Source: Formicarius rufipectus (Eukaryota > Chordata > Aves > Passeriformes > Formicariidae). Taken from it: DNA of 64,000 bases. Positions within the stretch are counted from its first letter, which is position 1. Each line of letters begins with the position of its first letter. Positions 11,736 through 25,587 of the stretch are shown here, piece after piece. Location of the stretch: the NCBI GenBank assembly GCA_013399695.1, contig VXAU01002071.1, positions 1,434,362 to 1,498,361 on the forward strand, given 5' to 3'. A program made the position numbers and the translations under genes. The notes beneath the pieces were generated by a model. The model worked only from the letters and a program-made list of their open reading frames with translations. It searched no databases and was not told where the DNA came from.

Positions 11736-14700
11736 CATTAGAATCAAATTTGGGTAGGCTGGCTGGTGAGGTCGGGTTGCTTTGGATGGTGCTTTAAATC
11801 AGCTGCATTGCCTTCTCCTGGAGGCCCAGCACTCCCATTAAGAGGGAAGCTCCTTCCCATTGCCGTGCCCTCGGGAAGGCTCTGCACACCCTGGTGCAAA
11901 GCCACGCTGGAACCCAACCACTTGCATGGCCCAGATCAGCCTTAGTTGAGCTAAAACCAGCAGTGAGATGAGAAAAATGTCTGAAGGAGGTGCCCAAAAG
12001 ATTGCCTTCCATCCTCTCGAGGAAAGCCGGTGCAGGAGAGGGCTCAGTTCAAAAGCAGGAGGTAGAGACTATTAACTCGGGGGGACTCCAGGGATCAGGC
12101 TGCCTGGCAGGGAATGCTGTGAAGGAGCAGGGGCCCTTTTTTGGAGCACTTGTTGCAAAAAGACAATCGCTGGGGGTTCAGGGCTATCAGTCTTGCACCT
12201 TCCACCAGCATCAAAGTACAATCCATTAAAGGGGGAAACACTTGGAGCATCTGTGGATCTCAGGGCACATCTGCAGCTGGTACAGAACCTGTTCACTTCT
12301 CATCTGTCCCCTAATGAAGAGCCACAATGTGCAAGGACTTCCTTTGCCTTTTGTTCAGCAATAATCCCCTTCTTTCCTTTAACATTCTTGTATTATTTTT
12401 AAAGAGATGGCTCGGTGCTTCTCTGGGAAATGGGAATCATTGTTACCAGCACTTCTCTGCTTGCAAGCTTTACATTGTGGCACACTGAGCAAGGAAATCA
12501 TCAAAGGGACCAAGTATTGCCTTTCCCAAGAAAGGAACAAGGTGGGTGTTGCTGTATCACAGGGCTCTGCACACTGACCCCTCTGCAAGCTGCTCCTCCA
12601 GCCTCTGCCATTCTTCCCTTGACTTAGCCCTGCTTCTCCTGCTGTGTGCAGCTTTAACCCAGCTCCTTCCTTACAGCTGGGGAGCAAAGGAAAGCACAGG
12701 TGAGGAAAGAGTGGGACAGCTCCAGGAACAGGGTTTTAAATTCCTAAAGCATCCTCCTCTACATGGCAGCAGTAGATACTAGCAGGGATGCCCAGCTGGG
12801 TTAGTGGGAGCCACAGGAGCCCTGGGTGTGCAGAGAACAGGCTGATTCCAGGCTGCCCTTCAGCCTTCTGAGTGCTACAAACCCTGGGTCATTCCCTGCC
12901 TTCTTCCTCTGTTTGCCCTGGCCCAAAGCTGGGGAGACGAGGCACAGCTCACTCGTTGCTGCCTGCAGGACACAATTAGTGATGGAGAGGGGTATGAGTA
13001 GCATTTTGGGGAATGAGCAACAGCCAAAGTGAAGGAAAACAGGACTGAGAGCTCAGCCTCAGTCATGTATCAACAGAAAAGATGAGAGGAGGCACAGAGC
13101 TGGTATTATTTAGGATGAGGGAGGTACTGGGTATCTGCTTGTCACACACCATTTACAGCTCTTCCCCCAAAGTCCCCAAAATAGCACTGCCTCTGTGTTA
13201 TCTGTCCACACCTCACCTGTGCCCTTCCAGCTGAAATAATCCTCCACAGCTCGGTGTCGAGCTCTCTCCCTACGAACATCCTCCTCCAGCAGTACATTTC
13301 ACAGCTGAAGGGATTGGTCTTGCTTAGTTTGGTTTGTTGACCTTGAGTAGCCATGTAAAATGCAATAAAAAGCCACTTAGACAAGACTGTCTAATGTGGA
13401 GTTTGCTCTAAACGAGCTGCAGCCAGTCGTGATTCTCCCCAAGGAGGGAAAAACTAAACGACTGTCAAAAATTGCCACACAAAACCCCTGTTTCTCCAAA
13501 GTCACAGCTTCCAGCTGATCAGGTGGGAACCAGAAAGTTCCTCAGGAAATATTATTCTCTTTCCTTTTCAAAAACAACATGTAAGTAATATGTTTCAAAT
13601 GACTTAGATTTCCTGCCCAGCACCTCCCGGGGGTGCTGGAACACGAGCCAAGCTGCGAGGCGCCGGAGGCCAAAACCCAGGAGGACATAAAAGAATCTCA
13701 ATTTTATTATCTTTGGGGTTTACAAACTTGTGGATAAATCCTGCCTGGTAGTTTTGCAGTGCTTTAGGTCAGACAGGAGCGATCAGGTGAACAAGGGGGC
13801 TGTGCATATTTTTGGGTTTCACTTGTGCACGCGGAACCAGCCATGTGTTACTGATCAGCTCTAACCTTGCCTGGGCAGAGCATGTGAGAAAATTACAGAG
13901 TGCCACAGCTTAGCTTAAATCCCAGGAAATGAGGCTCTCCCACATGGCCTGCTGCTCTGCTGGATGGGGAGCATCACACTGATGCCTAAAATCCTGGAAA
14001 ATAGGCACTCAGAAAAATATTAATGGAGAAAGAGAGATAAATACCTTTACTGGGAGCTCCCACGGAGATGCACACCACCCCAAGGCCTATGCACACCCCC
14101 AGTGATGTTACAGTTTTTATAATCCTCCAATAATTAACATAGAAGATATCTATAACCAACCATGATTCCCATTTCCCTTGGTGTCCCACCCCTCAGGGTC
14201 CTAAGCTTTGCCCCCCTGGAGCAGCTCCAAGGGTTCTGGGCTCTCCTTTTGTTTTGTCTTCAGGTTATCTTGCAGGTGTTTCTGCAAAACACCATGACCT
14301 TCAGAAAGCTTAAAAACATATGAGAAAATTACTTTAGTGAATCCTAACACCACTTAATACGTGAGCAAGAAAGCCTATAACTCTAAAACTCTAAAGATCT
14401 ACAAAATACGCCCCAAACCCTCAGGCATCAACACCCCCCCAGCCCACGGCAGAGCTGGAGGGAGGGAGAGGGGGTTTCTTTGTAAGGGCTGGGCCAGAGC
14501 CAGGCAAAGCCCTGGTGGCTGAGCAGGCTGCCTGCACACAGGCTGAGCTTCACCACGGCGAGGTCGTGTGAGGACGGGCAGAGCCCCAGCCAAGCTGTGC
14601 TGGCACTGCCAGCTCTCCCCTTCCCTGGCACTCTGGCTCCAGGGTGGGGAACCACCCGCCAGGGACACGCTCTGGGTTTGGGGCTTTTCCATCTCCGGGC

Positions 14701-15212
14701 ACTGGGAGCTGCCCCGAGTGGGGTCTCCTCCAGGAAGGCAACGTGCAGGACCAAGAGGCACAGGGAATAGCCCAGGGCTGGTGCCCTGCTCAAGGACATT
14801 TGCTTCTTCAGAGCCCTGTGCTGGGAGCATCAAAGCCTCCTGAGAGGGTTCATACAAGTACAAATCCACGGGAGCTGAATGTCTCCTTACTCTTTCCTAT
14901 CTGCTCGTTCATGCTCCCATCTCCCAGTCACCAGCAGAAGGAGCCTCATGTTCCCAGCGTGTGAAGAACACTGCTCCTGCCCCAGTGAGCTGCCTCCCAA
15001 ATGCTATTCTGGGGCAGATCAAGGATAAAAATAAAAATAAAAGGCAAAATCTCTTCCATCTCCACACTGTAACTCCCTAAGCCTTTGGCACATGCCCTTT
15101 CCAGCATCTCAGAATTAATCAGCAGATAAGCAGATGAACTGGCTCTGAATAATCTGTATATGCAACACATGTAATGCTGCTCAACACTGCCTTGGACACA
15201 GCAGGGGGATTG

Positions 15213-15262
15213 CTGGGCTCTGTCTGTCCCTGTCTGTCTGTCCTTGTCTGTCCCTGTCTTGG
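15213..15262. repeat. (CTGT/CCTGT)n simple repeat
   Basis: Imperfect run of CTGTCTGTCC- and TTGTCTGTCC-like units over about 50 bases. Confidence 0.8.
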
Positions 15263-16139
15263 CAGTCTTGGTGCAGCTACTGGGCACCCACCGCAGAGCT
15301 GGGACAGCACACACCACCCTGCTCTGCATCAGGCCTGGCAGGAGGGAGAGGAAGCTGATGGATGGATCCAATACAGAGGGGAACCTGTGGCATCTGGGTG
15401 CTCTGTTTGTAACTCTGAGGCAACCAGTGCTCAGGATTTGGGTTCAACACTTGAGTTGTGCTGTAACTCAGCCCTGCAGAGCTGCCACGAGCTACAGGTC
15501 CAGCCCCGTCCTGGCAGCATCACCCAGGGGCCAGGGGACACAGAGCTCTGGGCTCCCCCTTTCACCTCATTCAAGGCCAAAAAAGTCACAAAAGAGGCAA
15601 GTGGATGTGCTCAAACAAAATGGTGCCCTTGGTGGCAAACCAGCAAGGTGGGGGTCACTTGATTGATGCCACCCACGCCATGGGTGCCCTTGGCATGTGA
15701 GCACAAGGGCAGCTACAACACTGTGGCAACAGCACCGAGTGACCCCAGCAACATCAAACACCCCCAAGCTGGGAGGAGGGAGGGGAAAAGGGACCACAGA
15801 TAAAGGTTTGGAACTGAAGATTTGGAGAGTACAAGCAGCACATGTGAGAGCCTGAGCGCCCTGGTCCAGCGGGACCCAACCAGCCTGTGCCTGGTTTCAG
15901 GCTGAAAGGTTTTACTTGTAGTTTCCACTGCGGGAGGAGGTGGAGCAGATCTGCCCTAGAGCTGTCAAACACCTCAGGAGGAGGACAGAGGCAGCTCTTC
16001 CCCCAGGCCCCCTCCTTTGTTCCCACAGCAGCCAGCACAGCTAATCCCTTATCGTGCCCATGGCCCAAACGCAGCATCATGAGATAGGTCCGGGCTGGGG
16101 TCCACGGGGGGGAGAGACAAAGCTGCAGCACATTACTGC

Positions 16140-16300
16140 TCTCGCTTCCATAATTGACCTGTAGATAAACACATGGCTTCTGCCTTAATCCCCTGCAGCC
16201 TCATGAACATCAGCCACGCTAAATTTTTCATGTAATTAAGAGAAAAACCCTAATCCAGTGTAATTAGCTCCCTGATTGCCAACGTCAGGCAGAAAAGCGG
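16140..16300. promoter_or_regulatory. Candidate regulatory block (TAATTA and TAATCC)
   Basis: Contains CATAATTGAC, TGTAATTAAG (16231-16240), CCTAATCC (OTX/PITX-like) and GTAATTAGCTCC within 160 bases. Unique and AT-rich. Confidence 0.3.
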
Positions 16301-17639
16301 TGTTTGAACAGCAATTCAGGTCTAGCTGGTTAGGCAAATACTGTGTGTGTGGTTCAGTAATTTAACACTGAAACAACTCCCCCTCTGCTGTCCTCACAGG
16401 CTCACTTCCCTAAACAGCACTAAGTGCTTTCATGATTGCAAGAGGCCTCATATCCCTGAAACTGCTGTTCCACCAAGCTCCAGTTACGTCCCTGAAGGGC
16501 TGGCCATGAAACAAGTCAACCAGGGCTCCAAGAGCCATTTTATGCTGGTTTTGGAGTGGCACCCCCACCCCAGCTGCATCCTTTAGTGACTACACCAACA
16601 TCTAAGGACAACACGACCCCTGACTGCCTAAATCCTGCACCTGAGAGTCACAACTGATGGAGAAAGAGTCTCCTTGTGAATGATGCTGAGCACCAACACC
16701 ACAACGTGTTGGAGCCGGAGGCGACAGCAACGCTTACAAGGGGTTTTATGGTGCAGATCAAAATTCATCCCAGCTACTGAGCCTTTATGGTTCACAGTGA
16801 TATTTTTCTTTTTCATTCATATACATGAAGGCAAAATTTTAAGAGTGAAATGTTAGAAGTTTGGGAAGTGGAAGCAGATGGGAGAGGAATAGAGAATGTG
16901 GATGTATGTGCCAACGGGGAGGCAGGGAAAGCAAGAAAGCAGAGCTAGAAGATACCTTCACTTAACCATTTCATCCATCCCCCAGCAAAGGGGATCTAAG
17001 CTATTGAAGCCACTGTCAAATATTTTTGCTGTCTTTCTCAAATTTGCCTGTGACAGAAACTACTGACACATCCAGCTCTCAACTAGTCACATCTTTGATG
17101 TTCAGACTTAATATGAGTCTCCTGAAACACAGCATTTGAAAGCCGTGTTACTGTAGGAGTATTTGTTGAAGTGTCTCTAAGGAGGACTTTAGTTCTCATC
17201 CTAGGCTGTGTTTGGTTTGGTTGGTTTTGAAAAAAGATTTTAGCCTCTCTTTTGCTAGTTTTGGTTAATTCTGCTGTAGAGGCCAACTTTCTATGCCTGG
17301 GAGCCTGCAAAGCTCCCCTTCTGCAGGGAGAAAGCTCCAGCCCATTCACAGCTCCAACCTCGCAGACTGAATTCTTACCGAGCACTTGTTTACAGGCTGT
17401 GGCAGGCGAGAGCCAACCCTCTGTGTGTCTGCAGCTCCAACTCTTGATGCTGACAGAGGCCACAGGCTGCTGGAGGGAGGGGGCTGTGCCTGGCTCTCCT
17501 GTGTTTGGGCTCCGGGCTCTGGTCCCCCCAGCACTGCTCCTCTCGCCCCTCCTCATCGCCCACATGCTCTGTAAACAAACCAGCAGCGAGCAGAGCAAGC
17601 TGCTCCTTTGTATCAAAGCCAGGGAGATTTCTTTATACA

Positions 17640-17657
17640 AAAAAAAAAAAAAAAAAA
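17640..17657. repeat. Poly-A tract
   Basis: About 18 consecutive A after TTCTTTATAC. No clear mobile element ends here. Confidence 0.9.
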
Positions 17658-20281
17658 GAGGGAAAATTTATCAATTCAAAGCTCCTTTTAAAGAGAAGCC
17701 CCTGAGGAGAGCGAGCCCAGATGCTTGCTTGCTTTGGAAAGCCAGTTCCTCCTGCTCCCTCCCTTTGGACAGGGGCTATTCTCCGTGGACAGCACTGGAG
17801 CTGAGCTGTGACTGGGAGCAGGGCCCCCTGGCTGGCTGGATTTTATCCATCAACATGGGTTTAAGCAGTGATATGGCACAGTCGGGTGCTTTGCCATCAT
17901 TCCCTTTGTAGGCAAACAGTCCCAAACCTTCTCCCTACAGGCCTCCCAGAGGACCTGAAGCCACTGAGCCCATCTCACAGGCTCCTGGTGACTGTGTTGC
18001 CAAAGGCAATGCTTAGGAATTCCATGTCTCCCTCTTCTTTGCCCTGGCTCAGGAGGTGGGAACCTGCAGGCACATCCCAAATGGCATTTACAGCCACCCA
18101 TGTGCTCACCCTTCCCCTTGTGGCCACGTCAGACACGGGGATGGGGACACTTTGTCCAGGATGTCACGTTTGAACACTGTCAGTGTATTTAATTTTTCTG
18201 TCTCATAGAATTACTAATCATATCTCATAGTAATTATTCCAGCTTTTAGGCAGAAATTGGAGAAATTCTTCCTGCCCAACCCCCCAGAATCGAATGTCAG
18301 CAACACATGAGTCTGTGTTGACTGCTCTGTGGTCTCTTTGCCTTAGATCCAACACCAATTCTTCTCCATCACCCATACCTTCCCAAAAACAGGCATCCTA
18401 AAGGTCTGTGGGGAGTTGGTGGCTGATGAGAGGAGCTGGAGGCAGCTCAGCTGAGGATGGGTGCTCTTTTTTTGCTCATTTTCTCCACTTCACATTCAGC
18501 AAAGAACAACTGGGAATGCAGAGGCACCCAGACTGAGGCACCACTCCCATCACCCACCAGTCCAGCAGCACTCCGGGGACTTCTGCAACCAGCTCACAGG
18601 TGATAAAGCTACATCAAAGCCTCATCCCAGTGAGATGGATGGTTCTCATCCTCTGTTTTGCCAGAGGGTGGTGGAAGTGTCTCCACACAGGCCAGGAGTC
18701 TCAGGAGTCCTTGCATTCGTGCTAATGAGCAGTGGCAGGAGATTTGCAGCCAGTCAGTAAGAAGCGTCAGAGGTGGTGAAGGGGCCAGAAAAAGGTGTTG
18801 GAAGGAAAGGGAGCTGCTCAGCTTCACCTCCAGAGAGCTTTTAGGTAACCTGAAGGACAACACTGGGTCCTGAGGATCCCAGCTTCCACCCCTCCTGGCC
18901 CCAAAAGCTGAACTTTCCAACAAGGTAAATTACTTGGATTTCTCTCACTAAAAAGAGATCGAGCATCAGATGTTCCTAAAGCTTTTAGAGTAAGAGCTAT
19001 AAACTGAGCCAAGAGACAGATCTGATATGGAAAGTTACCGTCCAGGACAGATTGTCCCAGTGAGTGAGTGCTGGCAGCTGCAGCAGCCTCTTTGCACGAT
19101 GCCACTGCTCCTTTTCAGAGGAGCTGAGCTCCTTCTTGCCCTTCCCTTCCTATTGCACCAGAACTAACAGAGCTCCCCCCACCCCATCCAGACATCTGCA
19201 TAATGGAATCTGCTAATGATTTCAGGCCCCCTGTTTTGTCACTGTCATGACTTGTTAGCTGTGTCATGGCTTGCACTCAGCTGCAAAGAAACCTTGCAAG
19301 ATCACGAGACTCCAGCTTTGCTGGTGTTGGAGTCCTGTGGCCTGGTGATTTCAACACACCAGGTATTTCCCTGTGTTTTCCTGCAGTCTGTGCTTCCCGA
19401 GCCTGGCAGGGCACCGGGTCCTGCTCCCTGCATCTGGACTCCTGTGCTTTGTGACTCAACCAAAGGGCTGAGCCAGCTGCCAATGAGCCCGCTCCCGAGA
19501 GGCTTCATGCCTTGAAAATTCATTCTGAAGCAGCTTCAAACCCTCCAGTTTTCATTATTAATATGACTCCTTTCATCAGAGTCCACTTGTCTTTTTGCTT
19601 TCTATTTCTGTCTCTCCCCTTTTATTGTTTCCCCAAGTGCTTCCATGGGAATGCTGCTGAAACCCAGACCAGGCGACCACAGCAGCCACCCCGCTCCCTC
19701 CACCAGCAGGAATTCATTCCCATCAAAGCTTCCTCCCTGAATCAAGGCTTTCTCCCCCCCTTCATTTTAATTCCATCTGTATTTAATCCCAGACAAACAC
19801 AAACAACAATCTCAGCTCCCTAAGGCCATCACTTTCTAAATCAGTTACAGCCAACTGCAATTAGCAGGCAAGCAGCATGAGCAGCTCTCTATGCTCCTGG
19901 ATCTTTGGGAATGAGCCAGCCCAGAAGGTCCTTTTCCCCAGACTGTCCCTTTTTTTTTCCTTCTGGAGAACTTGCACCATCATTACAGTCACAGACTCTA
20001 CAAGATAAAACACTCCCCTTTGCTTTTGCCACCACAGAAGAGCTGGGAATGACACTCTGTGGTCTCATTAAAGCTGTTTGTGGTTCTGTGCTCCCACACC
20101 TGGAAGCCACCTGCATGCTGTGATTTATAAGAGGATCCCAAAGCCTCTACAAGTGCTAAAGAGATACTTTATTGGTCACTTTACCTTCCCTCTTAGACTG
20201 CACTTGAAATAGCTTCTTAACAGCTTCTCTAAGCCAGGCTGCTGGAGAAGCAGCTCTTGCCAGGGCTGTGCAGGCACAAAA

Positions 20282-20486
20282 CTCTCCCTTCTCACATCAT
20301 GAGGGCATCTCTCAGAGGCATTCCAGAGAAGCCTCTCCCTTCTCAGTCCGTGAGAGCATCTCTGAAGAATACCCTGGAGAAGCCTCTCCCCCTCTCAGCC
20401 CATGAAAGCATCACTTGGACATCCCCCAGAGAAGCCTCTCCCTTCTCAGGCCACAGGAACACCTCTCAGAGACGTCCTGAAGAAGA
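20282..20486. repeat. Minisatellite, 51-bp unit, about 4 diverged copies
   Basis: Four tandem units starting CTCTCCC, at 20282, 20333, 20384 (52 bp) and 20436, each with a CTCAG..CATGA-like centre and an AGAGAAGC-like end. Copies differ at many positions, so the array is old. Because the unit is a multiple of three it stays open as a 17-residue repeat, but nothing suggests translation. Confidence 0.85.
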
Positions 20487-21079
20487 GCCCACCAGCCCTC
20501 AGTGGAGCCACCACTTCAGCAGAGGAAGTGGAGCAACTCATGGGCTTATTTGGTTTAAACTGACTGTGGGTTCAACATTTTCAAACTGTTTCTAACTTGT
20601 TTTGGTGATAAATGCCTGATCTCACAGGCTTGTGGGATTTTGCTGGACTTATCCAGACAGGCACTTTGCAGAGCTCAGAGCTGGTGGTGCCCCCTGCTCT
20701 GCTGGGCTGACCCACCTTGCCAGGTGCCTGGAGGGTGCTGGAACTCAGCCCTTAGTCCCTTGGCTGAAGGGACCTGCCCTAGTTGTGCCAGCAGGAGGGA
20801 CAGGCTCAGCCCTGTAACTCCACAGCCAGCCCTCCCTCCATTAGTGAGCTATTTTGGGCAATGATTTCAAATGAAAATCTGTATTTTATTAATGATGAGT
20901 CTGCTTTGCTGCTGAACCCTTTAATGTGTTCCCCAGCTGTCTCAGTCTGCAGCCATGAAGGAAACCATCAAACCTCAATGCCTCGAGCGCGTCTCTTCAC
21001 TGCTGGGACACATCTGTCACCGGGGTGAGCCCCGAGGTGTGAGGCCACAGCCAAAGCTGCCATCTCCCCTCACCTCTGG

Positions 21080-21310
21080 GAATACTGAATCATAAAGGTT
21101 GGAAAAGACCTCCTAGGTCATCAAGGCCAACCTTCAACCAATCCCTTTTGCCCTCTAAATCAGAGTGCAAAATGCCATGTCTGCTCATTCTTTGAACACC
21201 CCCGGGGACGGTGATTCCACCACTTCCCCAGGCACCTTGTTCCCACACTTGTTCCAGTGCTAACCCACACTTGCAGTGGAGAATTTCTTCCTAATATCCA
21301 GCCTACCCGA
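21080..21310 (-). mobile_element. CR1 LINE 3' fragment, reverse
   Basis: Begins at the element's 3' end (GAATCATAAAGGTTGGAAAA, GACCTCCTAGGTCATCAAGG) and runs through CACTTCCCCAGGCACCTTGT to TTCTTCCTAATATCCAGCCT. It belongs to a different CR1 subfamily from the copies with the TTGGGTTGGAAGGGACC end. Confidence 0.9.
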
Positions 21311-23589
21311 CACCTCACCCAGCAGGAGCAAAGCAAAGGGACACTGTGGAGTGGAGGATGTGCCCTGACAAACCCAGCACTGCAAACGATGGCAAAGCAA
21401 AGTCCATCTGGTGACTCTGCCGGGTTTCTCCTTCCCTCACACGGGCTGGCAAGGACTGCAAGGACCAGTTCCGGCGCTGCTGGGGCTCAGCTCGGCGTGC
21501 TGCCAGCAGCTGGCAGAGAGAGAACACAAGGCTGGCAAAGAAAACCACTTGCCCTGCTGCAAACCCTTCCTCCAGCCCTGCCTCCCGATCTCAGGGGCTG
21601 CGCTCGCTCTGCACTGACAACTCCCGTGTATTTCCCCGCTCGTCTCCTCCTGGACATACACACCTTCATCAGCCAGGGAAAGGATTTCCCCAGCTCATGC
21701 ACTGTCCTGCCACGTAGGGATGTTAGACAGGGCAGCATCTGTAGGTAGGCAGATTTGTCCACTTCTCCTACCTTGCAAAACTGATTGGGGTTGACAGACA
21801 CGCCGGGATGTGCCGACGCATTAATGGCCAGTTTAGCATGGGAAGTAGCAAAGCAATGCTCCTCACAGATGTTATTAGGGTAAGTTCATTTAAAGCATAT
21901 TTTATGGCTGTGGAGAATGTATTAGATCAGCAACCTTGAGCAGAATCACTACAGGCTCTATCCCTAACAAATACATAAAAACTTGTAAAACCAAATAAAA
22001 CAAAACACCTCCCAAATAAAGCGTGACACGGATCGTTTTACAAACCAAATTCTTCGCTGCTGAGGTGACTTCAGCTCTTGGGTGAAGACTAAAGAGATCA
22101 CCAGCACTCAGAAGGAGGAAGGGCTGCAATGCCCCAGCTGTCCCTGTGGTGGGATCCCACACAGCCCATCCGTGCCACCCTCTGCTGGCAAATCAGCCTC
22201 TCCCAGGACCCGCCTTCCCCACCAAACAAGCCGGGTAAGTCACGTTGTTCTGGAGTGTTCTCGAGACAGAGCAGCATTAATGGGCTCTGCTCTCTGAAAA
22301 GTGCTCTTGCTTAGATACCCACAAAGCTGAGCAAGAGAGGCACCAGGCTAAAAAATGTTCCCTCTCAAGCAAAACAGACTTGCACTTGGATTGCCCAGAA
22401 ATTAAACCAACAAAAGGGCTCTGAAGCCAATTGCAATCTCACTGAGAAACAGCCTCGTCACTTTGTACATCCATCTGGCAAGGACATACTTTCCATTTCA
22501 GCAAGTGCAAGAATGGGTGGACAGTCAAAGGAAATGTGAAAACAGCAAAGAAAGGAGAAGAATGCAAACCTGCAGGACAACACTGCTGCCCTGTTATGAA
22601 TACTGTACATCTATTCATATGAAAATCCATACGGCTGCCACTGTTGCATGCCCTCTTCTTACACAGCATGAAATTAAAATTCCTCCTCGGTATCACATTG
22701 CCAGCACTACAGAGCAACTTTGGAGCAAGATTTATCCTTTGGCTTCCTCAGCCAGGCTGGTGCTGGGATTGAAAGCCAGTGGGGTGAGGGAGACGACTCC
22801 ATTGCCCACGGTAAAAAATTCTGCTTCCAAAACAAATCCCAGGGAAATACTGCTGGCCTGGAGTCTGACTGGTGGTGGTGGTTTCACAGTGCAGTTTCAC
22901 ATGCAGAATTCCCCCCAGGCCCCCCCTGCCACTTCTCCTTCTTATCTTCCCAGAACAAACTCAACGTGCAGGCTAATTTCAAGGAGTGTTTCACCCAGAG
23001 TCCAGCCAAATGTCAGTGGATCTGCTGGAAATGCAAATCGAGACAATCATGCAAAGGAGGAGGGCTTATGGATTGTGTGCAAGGGCAACAGGAGGCAAAT
23101 AAAAGCTGACAGGAAGAGGGAGAGGGGAGCAAATCTCCTTTCTCAAGTTGTTGATCACTCACACACATGCTCAGCATGCAGCAAAGACAGATTCCCAAAA
23201 ATGCCCAAATCCCATTGATTTTCACCCTTAAGCTGTCTGGGTGTCTCTAAACCCCACCCATCTCAAAGCTCCTAAATCAGCACCTTTGCTTTCCCTCCCA
23301 CCATTCCCACCCACTCCTCAGGGCTGTCAGTGGCAGGGAAGACACGAAGAAACAGCAATCTGGGGCTGACCTGGAGAGCCCAGGAGACTTTCTGTGGTTT
23401 CCCAATCCCAAAGAGCCATTTGAATCATCAAGAGCAATTACAACTTCCACAGAAAGCATTTTATTTTGTGCTTTTGAGCAAGTTGGGCTAACTGTGGCTC
23501 CCTGAGACCATCCAGGGACAAACTGAGGGAAAGATCCTGGCGATGGGAACGTAACTCAAACCCAGCCACGACATTTTTCCAGATACAAG

Positions 23590-23860
23590 CAAATTCACAC
23601 GAAGGTTTGCTCATTATGCATGCAAAGAAACAGCAAGCTAGGGGAGAGAATCCATACTATGTGCCGAAACATGATATAGAATTAATCCCCCTAGGCCACA
23701 AAATTCCTCATAAATCACAGAGGGGACGGTATCTACTGTATTATATTTTATCACACCTTCTGTCAAAATATCCCCGGCAGGGAGCCTTTTTTGGAGATGC
23801 AATCACCAGCAAAGCCTTATTTGGGGAGGAAGATTTGAACTAACCAGCAGCAAACTACAA
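23590..23860. promoter_or_regulatory. Unusual AT-rich unique block
   Basis: Composition changes sharply from the GC-rich flanks. It contains ATTATGCATGCAAAG, GAATTAATCC and TATTATATTTTATC. One plus-strand frame stays open for 78 codons (from a TTG at 23607) with a charged, protein-like composition, preceded by TTTTTCCAG, but it matches nothing I know. More likely a conserved noncoding element than an exon. Confidence 0.25.
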
Positions 23861-24797
23861 ATATGCTCCTTGTGAGACCTTCAGTCAGAAACCCCTCGGA
23901 GCGGGGTTAGTGGGGTCTGATGTCACGTGGCTTTTCCTTCAACCTCCTCTTACGGCTTTGCCCAGTCCCATACGGAGCATATATGCTCTTTAATTTTATT
24001 ATCAGCAGCACTAACCCAAGCTGGCTGCTTCAACACGCCCCTGAGTCCCCCAGGGGTTGTGGCACACTTACTAAAGCATCCCATGGGGAAGAGTTTGCCA
24101 CCTCCCAGGTGAGACAGGGCAACGCTCCGCCTTGCAAACCCCCATGGTCACTGCTCTGACCAGGGGGAGAGCAAAGTGGGCGAGGGCTGAGCTCCACAGT
24201 GGCACTCTGGGGGGGGGACACTGGCCTCCCCCAGCACAGCCACCCCTGGCCCCAACGTGTGGCTCCTGAGTGCTTCTGCTTGGCCAGACTCTGCGCTCTC
24301 TGACGGCACCCCCGTGGTTTTGGCAGCCACTGAAGTGGAAGGGAAAGGGGCTGATTATCTCCTCCAGCACCTCCATGGTGACCCAGACCACTGACCCCTT
24401 TCCTGTCACTCCCCATTTGCTCTGGGTGTTTCACAGAGTGAAGAGGTAAAGCCTTCACAATTGATCCAGGGCTGCATCCAAGGGCTGTGTCTTTGGTTGG
24501 CACGTCATTTCTCATCTGTCTCTTGCTCAAGGGCTCGTGGTCTGTGTGCCCACCTTAGAGGGGTGATATGGGAGGCAGTGCCAGGGGCATGGAGGAGGAC
24601 CTGCTGACAGCCCAGATCCTGCACAGGCTTGGCAGTTCTCATTCAGAGAAAAGCCCCTTCACTTCCATTGCCCATTTAAAAGTCAGACGACACAGACTCC
24701 ATTTCACCTTCATTATCCAAAACACTGCCATCCTCAAACAGCCAGAAGTGCACTCTGAGCTTTTAAGCTATGGAGCAACAGTGGAAACCAGCCAGTT

Positions 24798-24891
24798 GAG
24801 AGGAGACATCCCACTGCTGAGTGAGGAGAGGAGACATCCCACTGCTGAGTGAGGAGAGGAGACATCCCACTGCTGAGCGGGGAGAGGAGAG
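24798..24891. repeat. Minisatellite, 28-bp unit, 3.4 copies
   Basis: Unit starts GAGAGGAGACATCCCACTGC and ends TGAGTGAG. Units begin at 24798, 24826 and 24854, with a partial fourth at 24882. The first two are identical; the third differs at its end (TGAGCGGG). Confidence 0.95.
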
Positions 24892-25587
24892 CAGAGCACC
24901 AAGACAACCTCCTCCTTCCAGAGCGAGCACACAAAACCTTTAATGCCTGCACGAGGCTCTCTCCACCTTCACAGTTTCACTGGAGACACCAACACGCAGC
25001 CTTTGCCTACACACGGGACCTGATGCACCAACAGCAGCTCTGTCACTTTATCAGGAGTGTCCCTGGGTCAAGGACATCGATCAAGGCAACCACCTATCAA
25101 TCAGCTGCACTAAACCACTCCAAGACACCTGGCAGGATGCTCCTGGTGCACCACAACGAGCCTGAATTATTTATGTCTCTGTGACTTTTCCAATTATACC
25201 CTGGGGAGGGCCCTGTTCCACGGAGGGCCATTGATTACAGGGGGCAGAAGCAGGGACAAGGGGAGGTGAGAGGTGTCATTAGCCCAAAGAATGGTGCACT
25301 CCTTTAGTGGAGGAGGAAAAGCAGTGAGGTGGTTTGGCAGGGTAGATCCTGTCTTATCACACATCTTGTTCCCCTGGGCAGCATCAGGAGGACCTGGAGC
25401 TTGAGGGTAGTTGTGGGTGGCACACACCCTGCACACCCCTGCCTGTACAGAGGGAGGAGGCTTTGGGAGCAGGTCCAGAAACTTCACAGGATGTTCTGTC
25501 TGCTCAGTCCAACTCTGCCCACACCCAGCCAGTGACTCCAACCATTTTCCACCGTGCATTTACCCCAAAGTCATCTTTGCCACAAAT

